In this document: positions 11,478 to 24,872 of the stretch, in pieces
Position numbering within the stretch: position 1 is the first letter of the stretch
Layout: each line of letters opens with the position of its first letter
Assembly: GCA_030015575.1 (NCBI GenBank)
Contig: JASDDO010000004.1
Location: 321,292,654-321,356,653 of the forward strand
Origin: Agapanthus africanus
Lineage: Eukaryota > Streptophyta > Magnoliopsida > Asparagales > Amaryllidaceae
Direction of reading: 5' to 3'
Length of the DNA stretch: 64,000 bases
Notes under the pieces: model-generated
Told to the model about the DNA's origin: nothing
What the model saw: the letters and a program-made list of their open reading frames with translations, nothing else
The model's database searches: none
Program-made: the position numbers and the translations under genes

Positions 11478-14400
11478 ATCTCCCACTTGCACTAGGGCCA
11501 TCTGTAGCAGTGGTTGCAGTATCTCATACTCAACCATCCCATAAAAGTCTCTCTCTGGGAAAAGGCCTTTGTGAGTGGATCCGCCGTATTGTCCTCTGAG
11601 TCTACTCTCCTAACCTCGATCACCCTGGAGATCAACCATCTCCATGATCAGGTGACACTGCCTTAGAATATGTCTGGATTACTGATGGGACGGGCATTCC
11701 TTGGCACAAGCCACAACTCCATTGTCACACAATGGGAGGAACTAAGTTAATCTCATGAACTAATATACACCCAGACAGCCTCTTTGGTAGCATCTGAAGT
11801 AGCGATGTATCCTGACTTTATCGCCTAGATAGCCACGGTATCTTGCTTGGAACTCTTCCAACATACCGTCCCTTTACTGAGGGTAAAGACAATGCCTGTG
11901 ACTGACATTCAGTCGTCTTTATCATCCTGGAACCCTTCCAGTGATTCTCCCCAGGATCGATTGATACCATCTCACTACAACTAGTGAGTTTCCTAATATC
12001 CAATTAGATCTATCTAATAGATCCAAAACCCAGGATTTAGTAGGTATCACTTTGATCCTATATGGAGAATCATTGTGATAAGCGGAGATTGACCGAGCGT
12101 AGCATAGGAAACTACTTCCCTATCAAGAGTATGTCATCCACGTACTCTACGAGGATCACTACCATACTCCCTACTACCTTTTTGTGTATACAAGGTTCAT
12201 CTAACATTTTGATGAAGTCAAACTCTTTGACTACCACATCAAAACAGATGTTCCAACTCCGCGATGCCTGCTTTATCACATAAAACATCTTGCACACGTT
12301 ACCGCTGCTCCCACTGTCTACGAAGCCCTCTGGCTGTGTTCTTATAGGCGTTCTCTTCTAAATCGTCATTTAGAAAAGCAGTCAAGACACCCAACCACCA
12401 GATATCGTAGTCATGGTATGTAGCCATGGCAAGTAGGATCTGTAAGGACTTAAGCATAGATCTTTAGAAAAAGTTTCATCATGATCCACACCTGGTCAAT
12501 GATGCAAACCTTTACCAAGTCTAGCTTTGAAAGTCTTAACTTTTCCATGTACACCAAGTAATCTTCTCAAGATTTACTTGCTCCTGATGGGGATTTAACC
12601 CTTCAGATGTAGCAACCAAAGTCCATACTTTGTTGGTGTACATGGATTCCATCTCAGATCGCAAAGCATCCAGCCATTCTTACAGAGTCTTACTCCTGAT
12701 GGCCTGCTCGAAACTAGTTGGGTCATCATCTCATGATGCAATCCTCACTTCCACTGTCATAGAGAAACCAAAGCATCTCTCAGGTGGGTGAGGAACCCTA
12801 CTAGATCGGCGGAGAGGCTGAGGTTCGTTGGAATCTTCTGAATGTTTTGGTTCTACCAAATTATCTGTTGTTGTTTGTATAGCTGGAACCTTTCCAGTTG
12901 TACATAACAGATCTTGCCTCGAGCTTGTCCGGATTATTCCTTTAGACATAGGCTGGACAACCCTAAATCTTAACTAACTTAAGAGATGGGCTCTTCCCTT
13001 ATCATATCAAATATGAAGTGGTAGGCAACTGATTTGATTTGAACCCTATTCAATAGGTATGCAGCTTCTCAAGTGCATAACTCCGAAAAAGAAAATAGGT
13101 AACTCAGTAGTACTCATCATAGAGCACACCTTATCATATAGGGTGATATTGCTCCGCCCCGATATACCATCATGCTATGGTGTATTCGGAGGTGTAATGC
13201 TGAGAGAGAATCTCATTCTCCTTTAGAATAGACCAGGATTTCCGTGCACAAGTATTCTCCTCCCTGATCTCATCATAGGACATAATACTTATACCGTTAT
13301 TTTGGTTCTCTACTTCTAACTTATATTCTGTGAATATCTCAAAAGGTTCGGAGCTGTGTTTCAACAGGAACATAAGTCTGAATCTTGAGAGATCATCAGA
13401 GAATGTAATAAAGTAAAAAGAACCGGTCTTGGCATGTGTAGACAGGGGACCTTTCTCTGTTTCCTCATTGCCTCCATGTGATTCGGGACTGTACCCAAAA
13501 ACCACCGTTTTGCACGCCCTCTTGGACGTGGTAAGGTGGAAATCAAAGCACAGTGGGAACCACACAAGACTCTATGACGATCTCGGGTCAACAGACTACT
13601 CTGTACCAGTTTCACCAGAGAACTGCCATCTGACGTAAGGTATAATACCATCTGGGAGTTCTCGGCGAGTCCGTCTAGTGTACCCAGTCTCCACTGAGCA
13701 CCCGTATATCATCTCTGATGTCAAACACCAATGGATATGGGATCATCCATCGCCCATCTGTATCGGTCGAGAAGGTATACACTAGTCTACTCTGGTATAT
13801 CGATGCCCCGTCTCGATACACCCACGACTAGGGACTTTGAAGGATGTACTTATGGACTACCATGTCCCCATTAGTATGATCCGCATCATAGTCTAGGTAG
13901 TCAAGTACACATCCTAAGGGCTTTACCAACACGTAACAGAGAAACAATCAGCATACACGTTAAGGTAAAGTGCAAACAGATAGCATACTATCATGTCGAG
14001 CAAGAAAGTCCTTCCTATGTATGTCCCAGCATCTACTACAATATACATCCTATGTACAGTAATGGCCTCTAGGGCATACATATAACTAACAATCTCCCAC
14101 TTGCACTAGGGCCATCTGTAGCAGTGGTTGCAGTATCTCATACTCAACCATCCCATAAAAGTCTCTCTCTGGGAAAAGGCCTTTGTGAGTGGATCCGCCG
14201 TATTGTCCTCTGAGTCTACTCTCCTAACCTCGATCACCCTGGAGATCAACCATCTCCATGATCAGGTGACACTGCCTTAGAATATGTCTGGATTACTGAT
14301 GGGACGGGCATTCCTTGGCACAAGCCACAACTCCATTGTCACACAATGGGAGGAACTAAGTTAATCTCATGAACTAATATACACCCAGACAGCCTCTTTG

Positions 14401-17400
14401 GTAGCATCTGAAGTAGCGATGTATCCTGCCTTTATCGTCTAGATAGCCACGGTATCTTGCTTGGAACTCTTCCAACATACCGTCCCTTTACTGAGGGTAA
14501 AGACAATGCCTGTGACTGACATTCAGTCGTCTTTATCATCTTGGAACCCTTCCAGTGATTCTCCCCAGGATCGATTGATACCATCTCACTACAACTAGTG
14601 AGTTTCCTAATATCCAATTAGATCTATCTAATAGATCCAAAACCCAGGATTTAGTAGGTATCACTTTGATCCTATATGGAGAATCATTGTGATAAGCGGA
14701 GATTGACCGAGCGTAGCATAGGAAACTACTTCCCTATCAAGAGTATGTCATCCACGTACTCTACGAGGATCACTACCATACTCCCTACTACCTTTTTGTG
14801 TATACAAGGTTCATCTAACATTTTGATGAAGTCAAACTCTTTGACTACGACATCAAAACAGATGTTCCAACTCCGCGATGCCTGCTTTATCACATAAAAC
14901 ATCTTGCACACGTTACCGCTGCTCCCACTGTCTACGAAGCCCTCTGGCTGTGTTCTTATAGGCGTTCTCTTCTAAATCGTCATTTAGAAAAGCAGTCAAG
15001 ACACCCAACCACCAGATATCGTAGTCATGGTATGTAGCCATGGCAAGTAGGATCTGGATGGACTTAAGCATAGATCTTTAGAAAAAGTTTCATCATGATC
15101 CACACCTGGTCAATGATGCAAACCTTTAACAAGTCTAGCTTTGAAAGTCTTAACTTTTCCATGTACACCAAGTAATCTTCTCAAGATTTACTTGCTCCTG
15201 ATGGGGATTTAACCCTTCAGATGTAGCAACCAAAGTCCATACTTTGTTGGTGTACATGGATTCCATCTCAGATCGCAAAGCATCCAGCCATTCTTACAGA
15301 GTCTTACTCCTGATGGCCTGCTCGAAACTAGTTGGGTCATCATCTCATGATGCAATCCTCACTTCCACTGTCATAGAGAAACCAAAGCATCTCTCAGGTG
15401 GGTGAGGAACCCTACTAGATCGGCGGAGAGGCTGAGGTTCGTTGGAATCTTCTGAATGTTTTGGTTCTACCAAATTATCTGTTGTTGTTTGTATAGCTGG
15501 AACCTTTCCAGTTGTACATAACAGATCTTGCCTCGAGCTTGTCCGGATTATTCCTTTAGACATAGGCTGGACAACCCTAAATATTAACTAACTTAAAAGA
15601 TGGGCTCTTCCCTTATCATATCAAATATGAAGTGGTAGGCAACTGATTTGATTTGAACCCTATTCAATAGGTATGCAGCTTCTCTAGTGCATAACTCCGA
15701 AAAAGAAAATAGGTAACTCAGTAGTACTCATCATAGAGCACACCTTATCATATAGGGTGATATTGCTCCGCCCCGATATACCATCATGCTATGGTGTATT
15801 CGGAGGTGTAATGCTGAGAGAGAATCTCATTCTCCTTTAGAATAGACCAGGATTTCCGTGCACAAGTATTCTCCTCCCTGATCTCATCATAGGACATAAT
15901 ACTTATACCCGTATTTTGGTTCTCTACTTCTAACTTATATTCTGTGAATATCTCAAAAGGTTCGGAGCTGTGTTTCAACAGGAACATAAGTCTGAATCTT
16001 GAGAGATCATCAGAGAATGTAATAAAGTAAAAAGAACCGGTCTTGGCATGTGTAGACAGGGGACCTTTCTCTGTTTCCTCATTGCCTCCATGTGATTCGG
16101 GACTGTACCCAAAAACCACCGTTTTGCACGCCCTCTTGGACGTGGTAAGGTGGAAATCAAAGCACAGTGGGAACCACACAAGACTCTATGACGATCTCGG
16201 GTCAACAGACTACTCTGTACCAGTGTCACCAGAGAACTGCCATCTGACGTAAGGTATAATACCATCTGGGAGTTCTCGGCGAGTCCGTCTAGTGTACCCA
16301 GTCTCCACTGAGCACCCGTATATCATCTCTGATGTCAAACACCAATGGATATGGGATCATCCATCGCCCATCTGTATCGGTCGAGAAGGTATACACTAGT
16401 CTACTCTGGTATATCGATGCCCCGTCTCGATACACCCACGACTAGGGACTTTGAAGGATGTACTTATGGACTACCATGTCCCCATTAGTATGATCCGCAT
16501 CATAGTCTAGGTAGTCAAGTACACATCCTAAGGGCTTTACCAACACGTAACAGAGAAACAATCAGCATACACGTTAAGGTAAAGTGCAACCAGATAGCAT
16601 ACTATCATGTCGAGCAAGAAAGTCCTTCCTATGTATGTCCCAGCATCTACTACAATATACATCCTATGTACAGTAATGGCCTCTAGGGCATACATTTAAC
16701 TAACAATCTCCCACTTGCACTAGGGCCATCTGTAGCAGTGGTTGCAGTATCTCATACTCAACCATCCCATAAAAGTCTCTCTCTAGGAAAAGGCCTTTGT
16801 GAGTGGATCCGCCGTATTGTCCTCTGAGTCTACTCTCCTAACCTCGATCACCCTGGAGATCAACCATCTCCATGATCAGGTGACACTGCCTTAGAATATG
16901 TCTGGATTACTGATGGGACGGGCATTCCTTGGCACAAGCCACAACTCCATTGTCACACAATGGGAGGAACTAAGTTAATCTCATGAACTAATATACACCC
17001 AGACAGCCACTTTGGTAGCATCTGAAGTAGCGATGTATCCTGCCTTTATCGTCTAGATAGCCACGGTATCTTGCTTGGAACTCTTCCAACATACCGTCCC
17101 TTTACTGAGGGTAAAGACAATGCCTGTGACTGACATTCAGTCGTCTTTATCATCCTGGAACCCTTCCAGTGATTCTCCCCAGGATCGATTGATACCATCT
17201 CACTACAACTAGTGAGTTTCCTAATATCCAATTAGATCTATCTAATAGATCCAAAACCCAGGATTTAGCAGGTATCACTTTGATCCTATATGGAGAATCA
17301 TTGTGATAAGGGGAGATTGACCGAGCGTAGCATAGGAAACTACTTCCCTATCAAGAGTATGTCATCCACGTACTCTACGAGGATCACTACCATACTCCCT

Positions 17401-18718
17401 ACTACCTTTTTGTGTATACAAGGTTCATCTAACATTTTGATGAAGTCAAACTCTTTGACTACCACATCAAAACAGATGTTCCAACTCCGCGATGCCAGCT
17501 TTATCACATAAAACATCTTGCACACGTTACCGCTGCTCCCACTGTCTACGAAGCCCTCTGGCTGTGTTCTTATAGGCGTTCTCTTCTAAATCATCATTTA
17601 GAAAAGCACTCAAGACACCCAACCACCAGATATCGTAGTCATGGTATGTAGCCATGGCAAGTAGGATCTGGATGGACTTAAGCATAGATCTTTAGAAAAA
17701 GTTTCATCATGATCCACACCTGGTCAATGATGCAAACCTTTACCAAGTCTAGCTTTGAAAGTCTTAACTTTTCCATGTACACCAAGTAATCTTCTCAAGA
17801 TTTACTTGCTCCTGATGGGGATTTAACCCTTCAGATGTAGCAACCAAAGTCCATACTTTGTTGGTGTACATGGATTCCATCTCAGATCGCAAAGCATCCA
17901 GCCATTCTTACAGAGTCTTACTCCTGATGGCCTGCTCGAAACTAGTTGGGTCATCATCTCATGATGCAATCCTCACTTCCACTGTCATAGAGAAACCAAA
18001 GCATCTCTCAGGTGGGTGAGGAACCCTACTAGATCGGCGGAGAGGCTGAGGTTCGTTGGAATCTTCTGAATGTTTTGGTTCTACCAAATTATCTGCTGTT
18101 GTTTGTATAGCTGGAACCTTTCCAGTTGTACATAACAGATCTTGCCTCGAGCTTGTCCGGATTATTCCTTTAGACATAGGCTGGACAACCCTAAATCTTA
18201 ACTAACTTAAGAGATGGGCTCTTCCCTTATCATATCAAATATGAAGTGGTAGGCAACTGATTTGATTTGAACCCTATTCAATAGGTATGCAGCTTCTCAA
18301 GTGCATAACTCCGAAAAAGAAAATAGGTAACCCAGTAGTACTCATCATAGAGCACACCTTATCATATAGGGTGATATTGCTCCGCCCCGATATACCATCA
18401 TGCTATGGTGTATTCGGAGGTGTAATGCTGAGAGAGAATCTCATTCTCCTTTAGAATAGACCAGGATTTCCGTGCACAAGTATTCTCCTCCCAGATCTCA
18501 TCATAGGACATAATACTTATACCCGTATTTTGGTTCTCTACTTCTAACTTATATTCTGTGAATATCTCAAAAGGTTCGGAGCTGTGTTTCAACAGGAACA
18601 TAAGTCTGAATCTTGAGAGATCATCAGAGAATGTAATAAAGTAAAAAGAACCGGTTTTGGCATGTGTATACATCAACATGTATCATTCCAAGAGTTCACT
18701 AACTCTTTCTCTGTTTCC
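10851..18718 (-). repeat. Three-copy 2,614-bp tandem array inside C
   Basis: Units start at 10851, 13465 and 16079, all with the same junction (tcattgcctccatgtg) and an exact 2,614-bp offset. On the minus strand each unit joins the integrase-to-PPT part of the element to the first 627 bp of an LTR. The unit junction fuses integrase-region sequence (ctctgtttcc) directly to mid-LTR sequence. Units 2 and 3 share at least five LTR substitutions absent from LTR1, LTR2 and LTR3. Small deletions differ at the junction: units 1 and 2 lack about 40 bp and unit 3 lacks about 13 bp relative to internal region 2. Confidence 0.93.
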
Positions 18719-19480
18719 AATAAACAGAGCTGTGGTCATCTTATCTCTGTGACATGACTGGCAAGTTTCATAAGATGTAAATTCAAACTGATTTAAATAT
18801 GCATCTAAATGTTACTTAGCTAGTCGGGTCACATTGATATGACCTAGTCTACAATACCTCAAGAAGAATCCGTTCATTTCTGAACTCTTCCTCTTGTGTG
18901 TGTTCTGTATACTTAAAAACTGTAGTTTGATTTAGAACATCAATGCTTTTAGATAACGTGCCTGAACCGATCAACCTTTGATATAGAAAATATTCAAAAC
19001 ATTATCCAACAATACAAAATTTTATCATTTCTTTACTGATAAAGAGACTGATATGATTTTGTATATCAGGTTCGGTATCTAATAACATTCGTTCAGAATC
19101 AATGTATTGGAATACAGGGTGACAGTGACCAACAGACTTGGCTGCAACACTTGCCCCGTTTTCTGTCTCATGAAACTTATCACCCGTTCTCAGTTCTTTA
19201 CCTATCTGTGGCCCATGTAACAAATTACATATGCGGGATCCTGATCTGGTATCACATACCCAGGACGTAAAGGATACTGAGAAACAGTTCTGTATAATGA
19301 ACACACCCGAAGATGATGCATCTGCATGCACTCTCTTCGTTTGGGCGGCATGGGAATTCTGGTAATCCCCAATTTCCTGCTCTGTCTTATAACAATTATA
19401 AGTTGGAGCGGGACCAACGTTCCCCAACTCAGTATAACAAGCGGGTTCGGTCAATAATCCGTATTATTATCTTGATTAAG
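11478..19480 (-). pseudogene. Degenerate copia pol of C, internal region 1
   Basis: Reading on the minus strand from 19454: zinc-knuckle remnant, protease remnant (the expected DTGSGS reads DTRSGS), integrase zinc-finger and core fragments, RT fragment with EYVDDILLIGK retained (12112-12297 and repeats), and scraps of RT/RNase H. The RT/integrase part occurs three times because of the 2,614-bp array. Stops and frameshifts separate all segments. Residue patterns match the intact ORF of B (for example QASRSWNICFD), so B and C are sister families. Most of gag is absent: leader sequence runs almost directly into the knuckle remnant. Confidence 0.85.
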
Positions 19481-19940
19481 GCGTGATATGGTCGCTACTT
19501 GGAGAGAGAGAGAAGAAAACACTCAGCGTGCGCTCTTGCAAGAATAGATTGGTTATTATTTTATCTAATCAGGATGGCTCCCACTGCTTTTTATCAAATC
19601 TTCCTTCAAACCCAAAAAGGAAAGACTAGCCGGGATTAATTACACACTACAAGTTCGCCAATCTTTCAGCCAGGCCAGTGTCGGTACTTTGAGGGAGGTC
19701 CCCCGTGCTTTCGCACGAACCTAATTAATGTAAACCTCGTTTTCCCAGAGGCGTAACCCCGTTGACACCTTTCTAGACACCTACTTGATCGGCTAATTGT
19801 AATGTATAAAACTCTCCCAGGAGTAACAATTACTCGCAGCGGGTATCGGGATCCAACTATCTCATAGAAGGTATGCAATCTCATTGCAAATTTCAACACT
19901 TGAAATTCCCGATAATATTTTGCCCCTAGCGTGCTATGAC

Positions 19941-20137
19941 CTTGACGCATGCCAAACAAACCATAGTTCGCTAGTCAAGTTCAACCCGTACATTTCTTGA
20001 TTGAATTAAACCCACCCGCACGACCCTTGACGCATGCCAAACAACGCCGTACGAATACCCTAATCCAATCGCATCGTATGCTAGCAGATAAGCACTAGTT
20101 AACTACCGTACACTAAGCCTTGACGCATGCCAAACAA
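19941..20137 (-). repeat. Triplicated leader motif of C (copy 1)
   Basis: CTTGACGCATGCCAAACAA starts at 19941, 20026 and 20119, spacings 85 and 93. In the sense direction this is 93 then 85, identical to the spacings of the related TTGGCCAAAGTCAAG motif in B (34141, 34234, 34319). Confidence 0.85.
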
Positions 20138-22400
20138 CCGCAGCACGAATACGAACTAGTACTTATCTGAAATGACGGAGGGCTACGACAGGTTTTCTGA
20201 AAACCTATTGCGTAATGAACTTGATATCGTTGTAGAATCAAATGATTTTGAAATGGAGTGTTTTTTAGGCTTTTGTAGTTTTGCTAAAGGGGTCACTCCC
20301 GGTGAAGGGATCGTCGGCCCTTTCCTCGTCGAATGAGGTGCGGGATATATCATATATATCACTGTGCAAAGCATAAACTATAGAAGCAATCAAAAGACAA
20401 ACCGAGTGTGTAACATCTGCCAGTTATTGCTAAAGGAGTCACTCCCGGTGAAGGGATCTCGGTCCTTTCCTCATCGAATAAGGTGCAGGATATATCACAT
20501 ATACCTCTGTGCAAAGCAAGAACTGTAGCTACCTGTTTTATTTTGAAATTCGATTCTACAACATCTTAGTTTTCTTTTATTTTTCATTAATCACATTAAT
20601 GAATTCCCATCATATAAGTACCTAAACATCACAGATAAATACGACGTACACTTATGCCATCCGCATTCGCCTCGATGTCCCCTCGTGCACTGTTAGGTTA
20701 GGTAACTAACGGCAGAGCGGGGCAGGGCTAGCGCGGGTGTAAAACATAAGTAACGCCTATATAATATATCATATATACTATATACTGTATCTATCACAGA
20801 ACATCACATGATCTCATCACAGATATCGCAGCAGAAGAAATATATGAAATATTGGATATACTAGGACGTCCGTGTTTTCAATACGAGCCAGTATAAAACA
20901 CGGATTCCACGGTCGCGATGAATAGCCAAACCCACACCCCTAGACCCCTACGAGAGCGGCAAGCAACCCTACCAATTCAAGAGTTAGGAGACCTGGACTC
21001 GACTCCTCGAGTTGGTCTCCCACTGGACTCCAGAACCCGGTTACTTGTGCTCCCCTCCTTGGGTCTATCCTAGTGCGGAAAAGTAAATAATATACAAAAG
21101 GTGACATCTTCCGCAACCTGGAAGTGCCCCAATCAAAGAATATTACATACAAGTTTTTACATAAATGAAAATGAAAAACACTCATCTCACATAAAAAACC
21201 CCGGCTATTCAGACACGACGATCCAATATAACATATCCAGCAACACATAACATCACATGTCATCAACGTAAGTAAATATGCGCTTCCCAATTGTCGTTGA
21301 CATATAGCAACGAAACCGGAGATATCACATATTACACTTACGGTCACAGAAAAGAAAGTGTAAAACTACAACAGTTGGAATCCGCAATCTGCATAGACAT
21401 CGCATGCCTAATCAAATGAATACCTTAGACATCGCATGCCTAACTATTATAAACCCCGCATTTTAGTCCCATTATCGAAAACACTTTTCAATATCAAGTC
21501 GGGCAATTCAACAAGATTCCCGACATTTTGATCGAATGCTCGTCGCAAACTTCAGTAGACGGCTGCACCCCCGATACCGTCGACGAAGTGCACCAAGGCG
21601 GAACACCGCTGCTGCAAGCACCCAAACGGATGCTTTCGGCGACGGGGTTCTCCTACAGTCACTTGGTCGGGGCTATGGAGTGAGGCTGTCTATTAAGTTT
21701 ATCCGGCGAGTATCCGCGTACGCTACGTGATTGCGACGGACTTTTGATCACATCAAAATTCCGTGGCAACCGATCAAGTGAGACTAAACCGCTAGATTTA
21801 TAACATTCATTCAGTTATCTCATAACTACATGTGAATTCCAATTATTGTATCACATTCCGGATAAACAGAAAATGTTAAACTTTCCGATCGAACAATCGA
21901 ACACCCAAGTTTTCCCGATACAGATCAACACATGAAACAAGTCTAAAAACATTCAGTTCGTGCCTCAGTACCAACGGTCCAGCCGTAGAAGGGTCAAGCC
22001 AACGCCTCACATGTGGCATGCCGTACTGCCCCAAACCCGAAGGTTCAAAGGGCAGTTCAAGACGGTCACATAATCGAGTTAAGGTTTGTTATCTTCTAGA
22101 GGTCCATCGAGTTACTTGGACTACTTAGAACGTCGTTAAACTACGGAAAGATCCAACTCTTGGAAATTTCCCGACAGAGGAAAAATTGGGTATTTATATC
22201 CGGTCGAACTTTTTAACATATTCAAAAATTATCCGGAAAGCCACATAGACAAAATTTGATACTCCTATCGAAACACCGAAACCCCAAAACCACCCCAGAA
22301 AATTCAACTCTTGAATAAATATTAAAAATTCCCATAAAATCCAGCATTACATAATAGGAGTTACTGTGCAAACAGAGGATGATGATGTCATCTATTGGCC

Positions 22401-22441
22401 GCGGAACCGCCGTAGAAGCCATGCTTCTGCCACGGTTCCGC
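22401..22441 (-). other. Leader hairpin of C (copy 1)
   Basis: GCGGAACCG pairs with CGGTTCCGC, and inside it AGAAGC pairs with GCTTCT around a cat loop. The centre is about 222 nt from the LTR, close to the position of the palindrome in B. Confidence 0.8.
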
Positions 22442-22628
22442 CGCCCTTTTAACGAATTACCCCCACAAATTTCACAATAATTCTAATAGCACCCTGCTGA
22501 ATTTTTTAGAAATTTTTAATCTGGAAAAAACCCAGTTTTTAGAAAAAGTCCAGAGAGCATGGAAATTTTGCGGTTTCGGTTCGTTCGGACTTCAAACTCC
22601 GTCTAAACTTCGCCTAAGGCTCTAGCTA

Positions 22629-22642
22629 GGCTCTGATACCAC
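22629..22642 (-). other. Primer-binding site next to LTR2 of C
   Basis: Plus strand ggctctgataccac, minus strand GTGGTATCAGAGCC, complementary to the initiator tRNA-Met 3' end. It abuts LTR2 and gives the minus-strand orientation of internal region 1. Confidence 0.93.
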
Positions 22643-24872
22643 TGTAGGGTTCCTAGGCACTCTCAAGAGGTCTCACAAGGCATCAACCATGCCCGTTTCA
22701 AAATTTACGGTGCCGAGAAACCCTAGACTAGATCGTTAACTAGAATTTTAGGCGACAAAGCGAGCTAGTTTACAACTAAACTATAAGTAAACGGAAATAC
22801 AACCTTTGTAGATCCGGTGCTCCACCTCCACGGCTCCGCAATGAAGTCCTCTCCGCTGTCCAAATCGAAATCTGGGATCTTGCGTCGGCTTCATCGGAGA
22901 AAAAGCGGGCTAGGTCATCGACGACGTGCCGAAGATGATCTACGTCGAGGCATCACTAGATCAAGATCCAACTTCACCAAATCAAGAAACTTGTGAAGAA
23001 AACACACTCTACTACTTGGCAAGAGGTAGAGGATGAAGAAATAGGAAGTGGGTTCACTTTAGAATTGGATTTCTCACTCATATGCTCAAGTTGCCATTGA
23101 TGGAGGCAAGCTACTTCTTTGAAGAAGATGAAGAAGAAGAAGGAATATATTATGATCTTATAAGTATATTAAAATGAAAAGTAAATAGAATACTTATCAT
23201 AATTGAACCATGGTTTAGTGTAGAGAATTGATTAGGGTTAAGTGGAATGGTTAGGGTTAAGCATGAGACAAAATGGTTACAAAGTCAAAGTGTTCATGAA
23301 ACTTCATGAACAAAACAAAACATGCCACCATTTTCTCATTTGCTTTTCTTTTTCCAAAAGAATAAATAAATGAATAAAACGAATAAGGAAAAAGTAAACC
23401 CTAACCATTTCATTAACCAAGGTTTAATTCTTTACACTTAACCAAAAGGCATGTATCATCAAACATGATACAAGCAAGTGCACAAAATCATATCGCATTT
23501 GCAATGCGCACATCCGAGTTAGAAAATCCATTTAAAGTGAACCGATACTAGTTAATGCAAAGTAATATATCATATATATAATTATACATTAAATCATTAA
23601 ATCATTAAATCAACACTTGATTTAATGATCCGGTCATATTGCATATAACCGACTAGTATCTTCAGTAACAACTTATCGAAACAACACTTGATCCGATAAC
23701 CCGGCTATATCGCATATAACCGAGCAATGTCACATATCGCGAGAATCAAATACAGTATCACATACTGGTATCATTCTCGGTCCCGCACATATCTCATATG
23801 CACTCCTATTTCGTTTCGCTTGAGCCAGGAAACCTCTGTGTAGGACTCTAAAGACTCGTCAATACGCCGGCAGCAGGTGATGATCATATCAAACACCCAC
23901 AAGCCGCAAGCGGTCTGCTAAACGTAACGGCCACCCGGGTATTGAGCGATCAGAAGATCGATGAGCAAGCCCGCTCACACTCCTGTGAATCCAACCAGTA
24001 ACACTTACCGCACAGTCCGGTCTAATCGTCTGATATGTCGCATATCTCGCCTAGGGGTGGTAAACGTCAGACCCCAATAGCTCGATAAGTCGTGTCGATA
24101 TGAGGTCTATAACATTTTGAGAAACTACTGGTAACACTTACCAGTAAATCTCAGCAACCCTGGCCAGGGATTTCCGGTTATAGCCAATCGAACACAGTGC
24201 AACATCAACTCCCTATACCGGGAGAGACGAATCCCCTCCTATCGCTCATTGCCTCCATGTGATTTGGGACTGTACCCAAAAACCACCGTTTTGCACGCCC
24301 TCTTGGACGTGGTAAGGTGGAAATCAAAGCACAGTGGGAACCACACAAGACTCTATGACGATCTCGGGTCAACAGACTACTCTGTACCAGTGTCACCAGA
24401 GAACTGCCATCTGACGTAAGGTATAATACCATCTGGGAGTTCTCGGCGAGTCCGTCCAGTGTACCCAGTCTCCACTGAGCACCCGTATATCATCTCTGAT
24501 GTCAAACACCAATGGATATGGGATCATCCATCGCCCATCTGTATCGGTCGAGAAGGTATACGCTAGTCTACTCTGGTATATCGATGCCCCGTCTCGATAC
24601 ACCCACGACTAGGGACTTTGAAGGATGTACTTATGGACTACCATGTCCCCACTAGTATGATCCGCATCATAGTCCAGGTAGTCAAGTACACATCCTAAGG
24701 GCTTTACCAACATGTAACAGAGAAACAATCAGCATACACGTTAAGGTAAAGTGCAACCAGATAGCATACTATCATGTCGAGCAAGAAAGTCCTTCCTATG
24801 TATGTCCCAGCATCCACTACAATATACATCCTATGTACAGTAATGGCCTCTAGGGCATACATATAACTAACA
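22643..24872 (-). repeat. LTR2 of element C (shared middle LTR)
   Basis: 2230 bp. One side carries a primer site for internal region 1; the other carries the polypurine tract of internal region 2. It therefore acts as 5' LTR of one unit and 3' LTR of the next, with no TSD on either side. It shares several variants with LTR3 against LTR1 and has a private 9-bp attaaatc expansion near 23590. Confidence 0.93.

Larger units (their letters stand above)
19481..22628 (-). other. Leader of C, internal region 1
   Basis: Non-coding leader on the minus strand from the primer site to the gag remnant. It contains a motif repeated three times (CTTGACGCATGCCAAACAA at 19941, 20026 and 20119), an imperfect 95-bp duplication (20281 and 20427), and a long hairpin (22401-22441). 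The segment near 19670-19700 is the reverse complement of B leader sequence around 34625-34660, which shows the two leaders are homologous. Confidence 0.75.

Noticed and set aside
12062..12283. Plus-strand open frame, repeated at 14676, 17290 and 25451
   Set aside because: It is the antisense of the RT fragment (YVDD region) of C and repeats only because the array repeats.
22629..22642. tRNA fragment
   Set aside because: It is the primer-binding site of C, complementary to the tRNA 3' end, not a tRNA gene.
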